Shown here one piece after another: positions 1 through 9,080 of a stretch of 64,000 nt of DNA. A program made the translations under genes and the position numbers. This stretch comes from CAYRGY01 sp964424075. GTDB taxonomy: Bacteria; Patescibacteriota; Gracilibacteria; UBA1369. How positions within the stretch are numbered: the first letter of the stretch is position 1; every line of letters starts with the position of its first letter. The DNA is taken from positions 310,001-374,000 of the forward strand of contig CAYRGY010000001.1 of the NCBI GenBank assembly GCA_964424075.1, in the 5' to 3' direction. The notes below the pieces were generated by a model, which did not search any database, was not told where the DNA came from, and saw only the letters and a list, made by a program, of their open reading frames with translations.

Positions 1-320
1 TTTTGTTTAGTATTATAAACAATGCGCCAGAAGCCAAGTTTATTGGAAATTGCAATCGGTTCGGGAGCAAATATTTTCTCTATTTCATTCCTAGTCCCTT
101 CTATTATTTCCCAGGCCTGAACCAAATCTTTCACATTTCTATAAAACACTGTGTAATTATCTCCATTTTCAATATCCTGATAGAATTTATATTGCTGAAA
201 CTGCAGAAACGCCAATAACTCTTCCGCCTCATAAATTGAAAATTCCAAGGCTTTTTCCGGTAATCCTATACCAATATAATCATCATCAAATTTTATTAGT
301 TTACTGTTTTCTGCAGACAT
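1..320 (-). CDS. Hypothetical protein, cut by left window edge (N-terminal 106 codons)
   Basis: An open frame runs on the minus strand from an ATG at 320-318 to the window edge without a stop, so only the N-terminal 106 residues are visible. The peptide starts MSAENSKLIKFDDDYIGIG and is acidic, rich in Glu, Tyr and Phe, with no signal peptide or membrane segment. It is soluble in appearance and I do not recognise the family. A good sigma70-type promoter (TTGACA-N17-GTATAT) and an 8-bp inverted repeat sit directly in front of the start, which supports expression and suggests regulation. The gene diverges from the HD-domain gene at 399. Confidence 0.75.
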   Translation of the reverse strand, partial: MSAENSKLIKFDDDYIGIGLPEKALEFSIYEAEELLAFLQFQQYKFYQDIENGDNYTVFYRNVKDLVQAWEIIEGTRNEIEKIFAPEPIAISNKLGFWRIVYNTKQ

Positions 321-324
321 ATTT

Positions 325-375
325 ATTACTACTAATAAAGGTAGTAATATACAGCAGAAAATGCTAATATGTCAA
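325..375 (-). promoter_or_regulatory. Promoter plus inverted-repeat operator for the leftmost gene
   Basis: Read on the minus strand, TTGACA (375-370) is followed after 17 nt by GTATAT (352-347). Immediately downstream lies an inverted repeat, ATTACTAC (325-332) and GTAGTAAT (341-348) with an 8-nt spacer. It covers the expected start site and ends 4 nt before the ATG. That placement fits a repressor operator; a leader hairpin is the alternative. The palindrome also lies upstream of the divergent gene at 399. Confidence 0.5.
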
Positions 376-398
376 GATAACTATATATATATTATCAC

Positions 399-1553
399 AT
401 GAAGATTAGTGAAGGCCTAGAAAACTGCTATGGAACCGGAGTAGATTTCCAGCTTCAGAATCAGCTGGAAGAACATCCGGAAAGTAAATATGATACAGTA
501 GTTGAAATAATGGAATCAATACTTAGTCAAGGATACAAACCTGTATTCTCAATACCTCGCGACTATCTGAAAAACACAGCCAGTCTTTCACCAAAAAAGA
601 CTTGGATTCAGGATAAAATCCTTGCAGGAACACTGGGTGTGGAGCCATATAATCCTGATGGAAACAGAATTCTCTGTATTTATAACGGTGACCCCGCTCA
701 AATTAACCTCAAGCCCCGTTTAACCGGACCACAAAAACTATTCCAGGGAGTTGTAGCAACACTTAAGACCATTCCTTTGGCAGACTGTACTTTATTGGAT
801 ACCTCTACGGGTAAGGAGACATCTCTTGCTGAATTAAGTCGGGAAGATGCCCCTCAAAATGAGCAGAACAAAGAATCAGATGAAAGAGCTGCCAGATCAG
901 CAGAATTAAAGTCCATTTTGGACAACTATTCGCCGGAAAAGCTGATTGAGTTTTTTAAGAAGCAAGCTAAAGCTGAATATGAAACTCCTTTGGGTAGGGG
1001 ATTTTCTAAATTTACCATTGAAGATCATACCAAAAAAGTATTAATTCAGTATCAAAAATATTTTCAAAACGAACAGCTGCCGGAACCAGCCAATCGTGAC
1101 TTTCTTAGGGTAGTTCTAGCGCTACATGACTTGGGAAAAATGCAAGCACTACAAAAAGGTGACTCAGCATTGCAATCAGATTTTAACAAACAAAAAATCG
1201 ACCAAATCATGTCTCAATATGATTTTAGTTCAGACCAAATCTTGCTGGCAAAAATGTTAGTTTCATTTGATCCGGTCGGAAATGTTTTAAAATCAAAAGA
1301 CCCTCGACAGGCAGCCACTATGGCTCATTTGCGATTGCAACAGCTTGCTAAGGAATTTAAGATTTCAACCGATAAACTGTATGAACTTTTTAAGTTGGTT
1401 TATATGTCTGATGCCAGCGCCTACACATCTGACGCAGGTTTTCCTCCCATGTTGGACGAGGTTTTCCAGTTTGACCAAGAATACCAACAGATTTATCTCA
1501 GTGAAAAGACTGAAGACAAGTTGGATCCGTTAGAAAAACTGGTATACGGCTAA
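399..1553 (+). CDS. HD-domain protein of unknown function
   Basis: This 384-aa soluble protein carries an HD-type motif: His in EDHTKKV near residue 209, then ALHDLGK near residue 243, the usual His...His-Asp pattern of metal-dependent phosphohydrolases. The N-terminal 160 residues match nothing I know, and a charged, low-complexity linker (about residues 145-175) joins the halves. The catalytic assignment rests on the HD motif alone; I cannot name a substrate, and nucleotide or cyclic-nucleotide hydrolysis would be a guess. The start ATG follows an AT-rich tract. Its stop overlaps the convergent alaS stop by 4 nt, so the two genes have essentially no intergenic terminator. Confidence 0.75.
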   Translation: MKISEGLENCYGTGVDFQLQNQLEEHPESKYDTVVEIMESILSQGYKPVFSIPRDYLKNTASLSPKKTWIQDKILAGTLGVEPYNPDGNRILCIYNGDPAQINLKPRLTGPQKLFQGVVATLKTIPLADCTLLDTSTGKETSLAELSREDAPQNEQNKESDERAARSAELKSILDNYSPEKLIEFFKKQAKAEYETPLGRGFSKFTIEDHTKKVLIQYQKYFQNEQLPEPANRDFLRVVLALHDLGKMQALQKGDSALQSDFNKQKIDQIMSQYDFSSDQILLAKMLVSFDPVGNVLKSKDPRQAATMAHLRLQQLAKEFKISTDKLYELFKLVYMSDASAYTSDAGFPPMLDEVFQFDQEYQQIYLSEKTEDKLDPLEKLVYG

Positions 1554-3397
1554 ATCTCTCCGACTATCGCTTTTATCCTACGTACTCCGGCTGAAGAAGC
1601 TTCTTCTTTTTTGATCTTGAAACCTTTAAGCATACCTGTGTGAGCAACATGCGGCCCGCCACAGATTTCTTTGGAAAAATCTCCCATCGTATAAACCTTA
1701 ACCTGATCGCCATATTTACAATCGAAAATTCCAATAGCACCGGAAGACTTAGCTTCATCAACAGTCATTACATCGCAGGAAACGGGCAAATCACGCTTAA
1801 TGGCATCATTCACAATTTGCTCCACTTCAGCTAACTGCTCTGGGGTCAATTTTTGCTGATAGTTAAAATCAAAACGCAAGCGCTCCGCAGTAATATTAGA
1901 GCCTCTTTGTTCCACGTCATCTCCCAAAACCTGTCTCAGTGCCTTGTGCAAGAGGTGCGTGGCAGTATGCAGTTTAGTTGTTTCTTCGCTGTGATCTGCC
2001 AAACCTCCTGCAAATTTCTGCTCGGCCCCAGCTCTGGATTGATCTTGATGCTCTTTAAATTTTCGCTCAAAGACATCCTTAAATAAAGTTTTATCAAATT
2101 TTACTCCCTCTCTTTCCAATTCTTCAATAATCATTTCAACTGGAAATCCGTAGGTTTCATATAAAAAGAACCCTTTTTCTGCGGCCTGACGCTCGTCAAA
2201 TTCACTTTCATTTAATCCAGCAAACAGTTTTTTCATTTCTCTAAGACCATTTTCCAGAGTACGCTTAAATTTTGCTTCTTCACGGTGCAATTCCTCAAAA
2301 ATTCGCTCTTTATGTTGCACTAATTCCGGGTATGCCTCGCCATATTCATCAATATACAATTTAGCCAAATCAGTAGTAAAATCATCTTCAATACCAAGTT
2401 TTTTGGCATGTCGTATAGCTCTCCTGATTAAGCGACGTAGAATATAACCCTGATCAGTGTTTGAAGGTGCCACTCCTGAAGGATCCCCAATAATAAAAGT
2501 AGCAGCCCTGATATGATCCATAATTATACGAGTGGAAGCCAAATCTTCCGGCAGCGATAAATCAAGAGAACTACTCATCTCCATAATTCTCTGACGAACA
2601 GGATCAAATAAACTGGATTCATAGTGGGATGGCACTCCTTGCATAATGGCAGTCATTCTTTCCAGTCCCATACCAGTATCAACATTTTGCTGTTTCAACG
2701 GTTCAATTTTTCCGTCTGCAGTCTTGTTATATTGCATAAAGACATTATTCCAGATCTCCACAAAACGCCCGCTATCATCATCTGGATGTTCATTGGCACC
2801 TATTGAACCTTCTTTCAAATTATAAAAAATCTCTGTGTCCGGTCCGCAAGGCCCGGTTTGACCTGCCGGCCCCCACCAATTTTGCTTTTTACCGTAAAAA
2901 TAAATTCGTTTTTTCTCTTCAGGTCCGGCCTGATCAGCACGCACAAAACCAAGCGATTCCCATACTTTGGCAGCTTCCTCATCACGGGCTGCATCTTGAT
3001 CACCTGCAAAACAGCTGACACAAAGTTTATCAGGGGCAATACCCATTCCACCTTGATCCAAGGGAGTAGTTAAAAATTGATAGCTCATTTCAATCGCTTC
3101 TTTTTTGAAGTAATCACCCAGTGACCAATTCCCCAACATTTCAAAAAATGTACAATGAGTATGGTCGCCAACTTCATCAATATCATCAGTACGTACGCAT
3201 TTTTGGCAATCAACCAGACGAGTACCCAAAGGATGGGCTTCACCCATTAAAAATGGAACTAGTGGCTGCATTCCGGCAGTTGTGAAAAGTACGGTCGGAT
3301 CATTTTCCGGAATCAGGGAAGCCGAAGATATCGCATTGTGGTTGTGTTTTACGACAAAAAAGTCTATAAATCTTTGGCGTATTTCTTTTGCTTGCAT
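1550..3397 (-). CDS. alaS: Alanyl-tRNA synthetase, short form lacking C-Ala
   Basis: AlaRS charges tRNA-Ala with alanine. The start MQAKEIRQRFIDFF, the class II segment LFTTAGMQPLVPFLMG and the RLIRRAIRHAKKLG helix are characteristic. The editing domain is present, with HTATHLLH near residue 480 and CGGPHVAHTG near residue 580. The protein ends shortly after SSAGVRRIKAI, at 615 residues against about 875 in E. coli, so the C-terminal DHHA1/C-Ala part that mediates oligomerisation and tRNA elbow contact is missing. The stop is clean and the frame intact, so this is a short form and not a frameshift. Compact AlaRS enzymes are known in reduced genomes. It is transcribed divergently from the 3474 gene. 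Confidence 0.97.
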   Translation of the reverse strand: MQAKEIRQRFIDFFVVKHNHNAISSASLIPENDPTVLFTTAGMQPLVPFLMGEAHPLGTRLVDCQKCVRTDDIDEVGDHTHCTFFEMLGNWSLGDYFKKEAIEMSYQFLTTPLDQGGMGIAPDKLCVSCFAGDQDAARDEEAAKVWESLGFVRADQAGPEEKKRIYFYGKKQNWWGPAGQTGPCGPDTEIFYNLKEGSIGANEHPDDDSGRFVEIWNNVFMQYNKTADGKIEPLKQQNVDTGMGLERMTAIMQGVPSHYESSLFDPVRQRIMEMSSSLDLSLPEDLASTRIIMDHIRAATFIIGDPSGVAPSNTDQGYILRRLIRRAIRHAKKLGIEDDFTTDLAKLYIDEYGEAYPELVQHKERIFEELHREEAKFKRTLENGLREMKKLFAGLNESEFDERQAAEKGFFLYETYGFPVEMIIEELEREGVKFDKTLFKDVFERKFKEHQDQSRAGAEQKFAGGLADHSEETTKLHTATHLLHKALRQVLGDDVEQRGSNITAERLRFDFNYQQKLTPEQLAEVEQIVNDAIKRDLPVSCDVMTVDEAKSSGAIGIFDCKYGDQVKVYTMGDFSKEICGGPHVAHTGMLKGFKIKKEEASSAGVRRIKAIVGEI

Positions 3398-3423
3398 TGT
3401 TTATTCTTAAAGCGTCGAAATCC

Positions 3424-3453
3424 ATCATAATTGAATTAACATCAGTACTGCAA
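3424..3453 (-). promoter_or_regulatory. Candidate alaS promoter
   Basis: On the minus strand, TTGCAG (3453-3448) is separated by 18 nt from TATGAT (3429-3424), about 27 nt before the alaS ATG. No T-box-like leader fits in the remaining space. Confidence 0.4.
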
Positions 3454-3473
3454 GCCAAAATCTATCGCTAAAT

Positions 3474-5141
3474 ATGACTAGTCAAAAAAAATCAAAGTTA
3501 AACAGCAAACGACTTCTTCGAGCGATACTCTTAATTGCAGTGCAGGCGGCAGTAATCTTGTTTATTATTGTCTTTTTATGGAACAAACTTTGGTATCAGG
3601 AGCAATTGGCACTTTTTCTTCCAGCTGAAAACACTCTTGGATTTGTAGAAATCAATATCGATCCAAACAGTCCTCAACAGACCAAACTTCAAAATCTACT
3701 CCAGACTCAAATTCCTGACTTTAATCTCGAACAAGTCCTGATTGATAATGTTCCCCACTATGACGAGCTGAACACTTGGATTGGCAATCGCACGGGTTTT
3801 GCACTCATCAATCAAAGCGGTAGACTTGATCAAGCGCTTTTTCTTCAATATAAGGATCAAAAAGCAGCCAATTTATATCTAAACTCAATACTATTAGATA
3901 GTCAGGCGGATCAAATTATTGAAGAGAAATATCACGGTCATCGTCTCTTGAGTTTTCAAATCGGACAGCGTTTCCACACAACTTTCCTGAGTGGCTATTT
4001 GGTTTTTGCTGATCAAATTGAAACCCTCAAGACCATTGTTGATGTTAAAATAGGTTCTTCCGAAAACCTTAAATCCAGCCAAAAATATCAGCAAGTTACC
4101 GGTGCTTTACCCGGCAGAAATTTGGCATGGGTTTATATCGATAGTTCCAATACAATAGATTTCTTCCTGGACAATCATTCCCTATTAAGTTCAAGGCTTC
4201 CTGTAATAGCAGAACTAATGCCCTTCCTGAATGTCTTCTCCGCAGAGGCTTTTGCCGTTTTCATTGAGCAAAACCAGCAGTCAGATTCGATTAACATCAT
4301 TCAAGTCACTCAACTAAACACCGCAGCACCAAATGCTGCCATCATGGACTTCCCTGAGCAATATCATTCCAGATTAATGGATTTAATTCCTGATACAGCT
4401 CTCATCAAAGTCGGGGGGCGTGATTTAGCTCATGAATATAAGCAAATCAGTGAATTGTACTTGGAGAACTCTGCTATCAAACAAACCATTTTAACCGGTA
4501 TTTTCAAGCAAAAAATAGAGGAAATTGTTGGCACTGAAATTGATTTTGAACAGGAAATCTTGCCTTTAGTCACTAAAGAATACCTATTTGCATTACAAGG
4601 AACTTTAGAAGAACCTCAATACATATTAGTTATTGAATTGCAATCAGATGCCAAAAAGCAAATCCCGCCACTAATCGAAAAATTAAAGCAAAAATTTGCC
4701 GAAGCCTATCCGGTTGAAAGAACAATTACCTTGCCGGACGAAACCGAAGGAAAAGAATTAATCGCCGATTCTGAAAATATTAGTGATACTGTTATCGATT
4801 CTTCGGGCGGTCGATACAATTTGTTGCAAATTGGCGATAATAGTGATGCCCCGGAAATCGCTTATGCCGTAACTGATCAATATTTCGCGATCACTAATGA
4901 CCAAGCCACTTTAGAACTGTTGCTATCTGGTCTTAATTTACTCGATTCGGACTATCAACCGTCAACCTTGATTAAAAGGCTTCCACATCTGGATGAATAT
5001 GCTAAAATAAACCCATCACAATTGCTCCCTCCTACCGGGCAAACTGAGTTGGACCTCATCTTGGAAAACCTGACCAAGCTGGAATATGGAAGAGACTATC
5101 AGGGAGATAAGATTATCAGCCATTTTATAGCTACCTTTTAA
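3474..5141 (+). CDS. Membrane-anchored exported protein, DUF3352-like
   Basis: This 555-aa protein has a basic N-terminus and one membrane anchor at about residues 17-37 (AILLIAVQAAVILFIIVFLW). A large extracytoplasmic domain follows, starting LALFLPAENTLGFVEINID. The opening 'LPA-x-T-x-x-F-V-E' and repeated alpha/beta pattern resemble DUF3352-type proteins, whose function is unknown. There are no cysteines and no catalytic motif I can name. It lies 8 nt upstream of the DUF4012 gene, so the two are almost certainly one transcript and may act together at the cell surface. The family assignment is by eye. Confidence 0.7.
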   Translation: MTSQKKSKLNSKRLLRAILLIAVQAAVILFIIVFLWNKLWYQEQLALFLPAENTLGFVEINIDPNSPQQTKLQNLLQTQIPDFNLEQVLIDNVPHYDELNTWIGNRTGFALINQSGRLDQALFLQYKDQKAANLYLNSILLDSQADQIIEEKYHGHRLLSFQIGQRFHTTFLSGYLVFADQIETLKTIVDVKIGSSENLKSSQKYQQVTGALPGRNLAWVYIDSSNTIDFFLDNHSLLSSRLPVIAELMPFLNVFSAEAFAVFIEQNQQSDSINIIQVTQLNTAAPNAAIMDFPEQYHSRLMDLIPDTALIKVGGRDLAHEYKQISELYLENSAIKQTILTGIFKQKIEEIVGTEIDFEQEILPLVTKEYLFALQGTLEEPQYILVIELQSDAKKQIPPLIEKLKQKFAEAYPVERTITLPDETEGKELIADSENISDTVIDSSGGRYNLLQIGDNSDAPEIAYAVTDQYFAITNDQATLELLLSGLNLLDSDYQPSTLIKRLPHLDEYAKINPSQLLPPTGQTELDLILENLTKLEYGRDYQGDKIISHFIATF

Positions 5142-5149
5142 GCATTCAA

Positions 5150-7303
5150 ATGCCTAAATACGTCCTTAAAGACATCAAGAAGGTAGACAGTAACGAAAAA
5201 ATTTCCCTCAAATCCGAAAAACCCAGTCGGCCTATTATTCGTAAGTATATCACCAATCTAAGGGATAAAGATCCCAAAGCAATTCTCGGCAAAAAAAAAC
5301 CTCAAATAGATTGCCTTTCCTCCATCAAGAAACAGGATGACATTTTTGTTCCGGCCGACAATCTTAATCAAGCTCCTTTCCAAATCAACCTGTTAAGCTT
5401 TGTAACTCTTGGGATCATCACTATTTTGCTATTGAATATTTTTAATGTATTCAGCGGAGGATATAGTCTTTCAGATCAATTAACCGTCTCCGCCACTACC
5501 GGCTATCAAGAAATTCTGGCAGCTGCCAACAGCACTCAAACTGCCGATTTCATCCAAGCGTACAATTCATTTGAGCAGGCTGAAAGAAATTTTGATCAAG
5601 CACTGGAAGCGATTTCACTGCTCAAGACCAATCAGGAAGTTATCGCTATCAAAGAAAATAACATTGAATCGGTAAATGCCATTCTATCAGTAGGCAAATC
5701 AATTTCCAGCGCCGGCAAAAAATTCTCAGATATCAGCCAAAATCTTAAGAATCTACCTGAGCTGTTTATTCAATCCAATACCCAATTACTAAGTAACACT
5801 TCCACAGTATTACCTACAGAATCACTGACCGATTTGCTTACAGCCGAGCTATCCACATTAAATCAAATAATAGCTGAACTGGAATCAGCCCAACAGAATT
5901 TAGACAAAATCAAGTCTCCATTTATTCCCTCAGAATATCGGGAAACCTTTAATGAGCTTCAGCTCAAACTCAAGAAACTTTTGGCATTTTTACATCAAAC
6001 TCAAACTGAAATCCCCGCTATTCTAAAATTACTTGGCGATCGCTATCCACATCGGTATCTGATTCTTCTGCAAAATGACACGGAAGCTCGTCCTACTGGT
6101 GGTTTCATCGGTTCATTGATGATCATTGATATAAATGACGGTTATATAACCAAAGCGGATTTTCATGATGTTTATAAGTTTGACGGACAATTGCATGAAC
6201 CAATTGATGCTCCGGAAGATATCGCCGCAATTACTGACTATTGGCGACTGCGAGATTCAAATTATTCTCCGGATTTTGCGATTTCTGCTGAAAAAGCTGC
6301 CTGGTTTCTGCAAAAATCCAAAGGGCCCAGCGTCGACACCGTCATTGCCATCAATCAAAGCCTTATCAATGACTTACTTTCCATTACCGGCCCACTGGAA
6401 GTCGATTCACTAAAATCACCACTTACTAAAGAGAACTTTCAATTCATTCTTTCCTATCTAATTGAATCCAAGACTTACGGAGTAAATAGTCCAAAATTGA
6501 TTCTGGAAAAAACCATCAATGCCTTCAAATCAAAACTTTCCTCTCTGGAAAACTGGGAAGACCTTATTTTGGTGCTGACTGCTAACATTTACCGCCAAAA
6601 CATCATGTTTTATTCCCGCGATGATCAAGTTCAAGCTTTTTTTGACAATCATCATCTGACTCCACATCAAATCACACCGGGCGAAAAAACGGATTTCCTT
6701 CAAGTAATTAACACTTCCATCGGAGGAAATAAAAGTGACAAGTATGTTTATCAAAATCTGGAGCACAGCACATACATAGACAACTCCGGAGGCTTGTCCG
6801 ATGAATTGACCATTACACGCTCTCATCGATTTAATCCGGCTGAAATTATTGTTTGGGACAATATACTGGCGGATTTCGGACTTGATCAGATCTCAGAGAA
6901 CACTCAATTAATCATGGGTAGAGGCAAAAATATCTCTAATCTTAAAGTGTATGTACCACTGGGTTCAGAATTGGAAAATGTCACCGGTTTGGCACCTGAT
7001 CAAGTCAAAGTAAGACATGATGCCGAACTGCAAAAAACCTATTTCATGTTGAATTTGGAGGTTGAACCAGAGCAAGTAGTCCAAGTTAATTTACGCTACA
7101 AATTACCTTTCAAGTTGGGACTTGGTCCGGCTGACATTTATCGACTATGGATTCAAAAGCAGCCCGGTATGGTAGTCAGTGAAGTAAGCAAGCACATCTA
7201 TCCCCACCCCAATTTACGTATTATCGAACAAAACCCTTCAGAGGAGCCCCTCGCTTTACCCTTGGAGGAAAATCTTTACCAATCCGCGGTCATCAGCAAT
7301 TAA
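5150..7303 (+). CDS. DUF4012 membrane-anchored surface protein
   Basis: This 717-aa protein has a basic cytoplasmic N-terminus, one membrane segment at about residues 78-100 (LLSFVTLGIITILLLNIFNV), then a helical region and the diagnostic DUF4012 block RYLILLQNDTEARPTGGFIGS at about 302-322. DUF4012 proteins are common in CPR and some Gram-positive genomes, often near polysaccharide or envelope genes; their biochemical role is not established. It is the second gene of a two-gene unit with the DUF3352-like protein. Its last 11 nt overlap the convergent mutL 3' end. Confidence 0.85.
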   Translation: MPKYVLKDIKKVDSNEKISLKSEKPSRPIIRKYITNLRDKDPKAILGKKKPQIDCLSSIKKQDDIFVPADNLNQAPFQINLLSFVTLGIITILLLNIFNVFSGGYSLSDQLTVSATTGYQEILAAANSTQTADFIQAYNSFEQAERNFDQALEAISLLKTNQEVIAIKENNIESVNAILSVGKSISSAGKKFSDISQNLKNLPELFIQSNTQLLSNTSTVLPTESLTDLLTAELSTLNQIIAELESAQQNLDKIKSPFIPSEYRETFNELQLKLKKLLAFLHQTQTEIPAILKLLGDRYPHRYLILLQNDTEARPTGGFIGSLMIIDINDGYITKADFHDVYKFDGQLHEPIDAPEDIAAITDYWRLRDSNYSPDFAISAEKAAWFLQKSKGPSVDTVIAINQSLINDLLSITGPLEVDSLKSPLTKENFQFILSYLIESKTYGVNSPKLILEKTINAFKSKLSSLENWEDLILVLTANIYRQNIMFYSRDDQVQAFFDNHHLTPHQITPGEKTDFLQVINTSIGGNKSDKYVYQNLEHSTYIDNSGGLSDELTITRSHRFNPAEIIVWDNILADFGLDQISENTQLIMGRGKNISNLKVYVPLGSELENVTGLAPDQVKVRHDAELQKTYFMLNLEVEPEQVVQVNLRYKLPFKLGLGPADIYRLWIQKQPGMVVSEVSKHIYPHPNLRIIEQNPSEEPLALPLEENLYQSAVISN

Positions 7304-9080
7304 CCCCGCGAAATTTTTCTCCACCTAAATCAATATATTTTCGACCAAATCGACTCCAAAGCTCTGCTTCTTCAAGCATGACCATAACCGGCCTCCCATG
7401 CGGACAAGAATATTTCAAATCCGTCTGATCCAATTGTTCAATTAACGCCACCATTTCCTCATGTGACATTTTGTCACCAAATTTAACAGCAGAGCGGCAT
7501 GCCATATAAGTTAAGGCTTTATCCTTTCTGGCTTTCAAATCGGTTTTTTCAAATTCATTACCTAAATCATCAATCAGTCCTAGCAACATAGTCTCCAAAT
7601 TACGTTTAGCCAAAAAGTCCGGCACTGCTTGAATAGCAAAAGTATTCCCACCAAAATACTCAATTTGCAGTCCTATCTCTTCAAAAAACGCTTTATTATT
7701 GTTGAGGATTTCCTGATCAGCTGGATTCAAATCGACATTCACCGGAGTCAGCAGAGGCTGTATGGAAATATTTTGAGCTTCAAATTCAGCTTTTAATTTT
7801 TGATAGTGAATCCTTTCATGCGCCGCATGTTGATCGACAATTACCAAATCAGAACCTTTCTGACAGAGAATAAATGAATCATTCAAACATCCCAGCACTC
7901 GCATTTGTTTATCAATTTCTTGAGCAATTCCACTGTCCTCCTGTTGCCATTCCTGCCTGGGTGTTGGCTGACTCGCAACAAGTACAGGTTCTCTAGCCTC
8001 TGCTGCGAAGTCCATTTGCTGCCCAATTCCTTCACTTCGCTTTTGTTGATAGTAATTCGCAGGGCCGTCACCGGAAATTTTGGGAGTCAGCACATTTTCC
8101 TGCAAAGTTTTTTCACATGCGGCAGTCAAAACTCTGAATATCTCCCTTTCATCTCTAAATTTCACTTCAGTTTTGCGAGGGTGAATATTCACATCAACCA
8201 TGCTAGGCTCCATTCCAAATTTAATCACAAATACCGGTTGTCTTTCCTGTAGAATCAACGACTTATATGCCTGTTTCACCGCATAAGCCAGAACGTGAGA
8301 TTTGATCGGCCGATCATTAACAAAGAAAAATTGCATATTCCTGGAAGATCTGGCAATTGATGGTTTACCGATAAAACCTTTAATTTTCAAATTTACTCCA
8401 CCGTAAAATACTTCCAGCAATTCTTCACTGACACCTTTTCCTAGCAGCGATCTAATACGCACCAAATCATCTTCAGTAGCAGGTAAATCCAAAACTGCCT
8501 TACCATCTTTAACAAGTCGAAAAGCGATTTCCTCATGCACTAATGCAGCATTGATAATTGTGTCCAAAATATTCTGATATTCAGTCTGTTCGCTTTTCAT
8601 AAATTTCTTTCGAGCAGGAGTATTATAAAACAGTTCAGCAATTTCAATCACAGTGCCATTGACGGCTCCGGTTTTTTCAACTTTTTCGATCACACCTCCT
8701 TCGGCAATTACCACTATTCCTGCATTTTGATCAACCCTCTTAGTGATAATCTTTAGTTTGCTGACTGATGCAATCGAAGCCAATGCTTCTCCTCGAAATC
8801 CCATTGTCGCGATTTTTTGCAAATCGTCTAAACTGGAAATTTTAGAAGTAGCATGTCTTTCTAAACACAAAATGGCGTCCTCTTTACTCATTCCACAGCC
8901 ATTATCAGTAATTCGAATTAGCTTAGAACCTGCCTCCTCAACTTCAATCACAATTTGCTTTGCTCCGGCATCAATAGAATTTTCCAGCAATTCTTTAACC
9001 ACTGAGGCCGGCCTTTCCACCACTTCTCCGGCGGCAATTTGATTAATTAACTGTTCTGATAAAACCTGAATAGTGTGCAT
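7293..9080 (-). CDS. mutL: DNA mismatch repair protein MutL (endonuclease-type)
   Basis: MutL links mismatch recognition by MutS to strand removal. The GHKL ATPase motifs are clear: AGEVVERPASVVKELLENSIDAG near the start, DNGCGM, and GFRGEALASI. The C-terminal half carries nuclease-type motifs: DQHAAHERIHYQ near residue 415, ACRSAVKFGD, CPHGRP and a final FGR. In Bacillus-type MutL the first motif is DQHA-x2-E-x4-E; here the last position is Gln. No mutH is seen, consistent with a self-nicking MutL, although the Gln could weaken metal binding. The start codon shares one base with the mutS stop (TAATG), so translation is coupled. Confidence 0.97.
   Translation of the reverse strand: MHTIQVLSEQLINQIAAGEVVERPASVVKELLENSIDAGAKQIVIEVEEAGSKLIRITDNGCGMSKEDAILCLERHATSKISSLDDLQKIATMGFRGEALASIASVSKLKIITKRVDQNAGIVVIAEGGVIEKVEKTGAVNGTVIEIAELFYNTPARKKFMKSEQTEYQNILDTIINAALVHEEIAFRLVKDGKAVLDLPATEDDLVRIRSLLGKGVSEELLEVFYGGVNLKIKGFIGKPSIARSSRNMQFFFVNDRPIKSHVLAYAVKQAYKSLILQERQPVFVIKFGMEPSMVDVNIHPRKTEVKFRDEREIFRVLTAACEKTLQENVLTPKISGDGPANYYQQKRSEGIGQQMDFAAEAREPVLVASQPTPRQEWQQEDSGIAQEIDKQMRVLGCLNDSFILCQKGSDLVIVDQHAAHERIHYQKLKAEFEAQNISIQPLLTPVNVDLNPADQEILNNNKAFFEEIGLQIEYFGGNTFAIQAVPDFLAKRNLETMLLGLIDDLGNEFEKTDLKARKDKALTYMACRSAVKFGDKMSHEEMVALIEQLDQTDLKYSCPHGRPVMVMLEEAELWSRFGRKYIDLGGEKFRGVNC

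Noticed and set aside
3..218. Plus-strand frame of 71 codons at the left edge
   Set aside because: Opposite strand of a better frame with promoter and start at 320; composition (Phe/Ile-rich) is typical of an antisense shadow.
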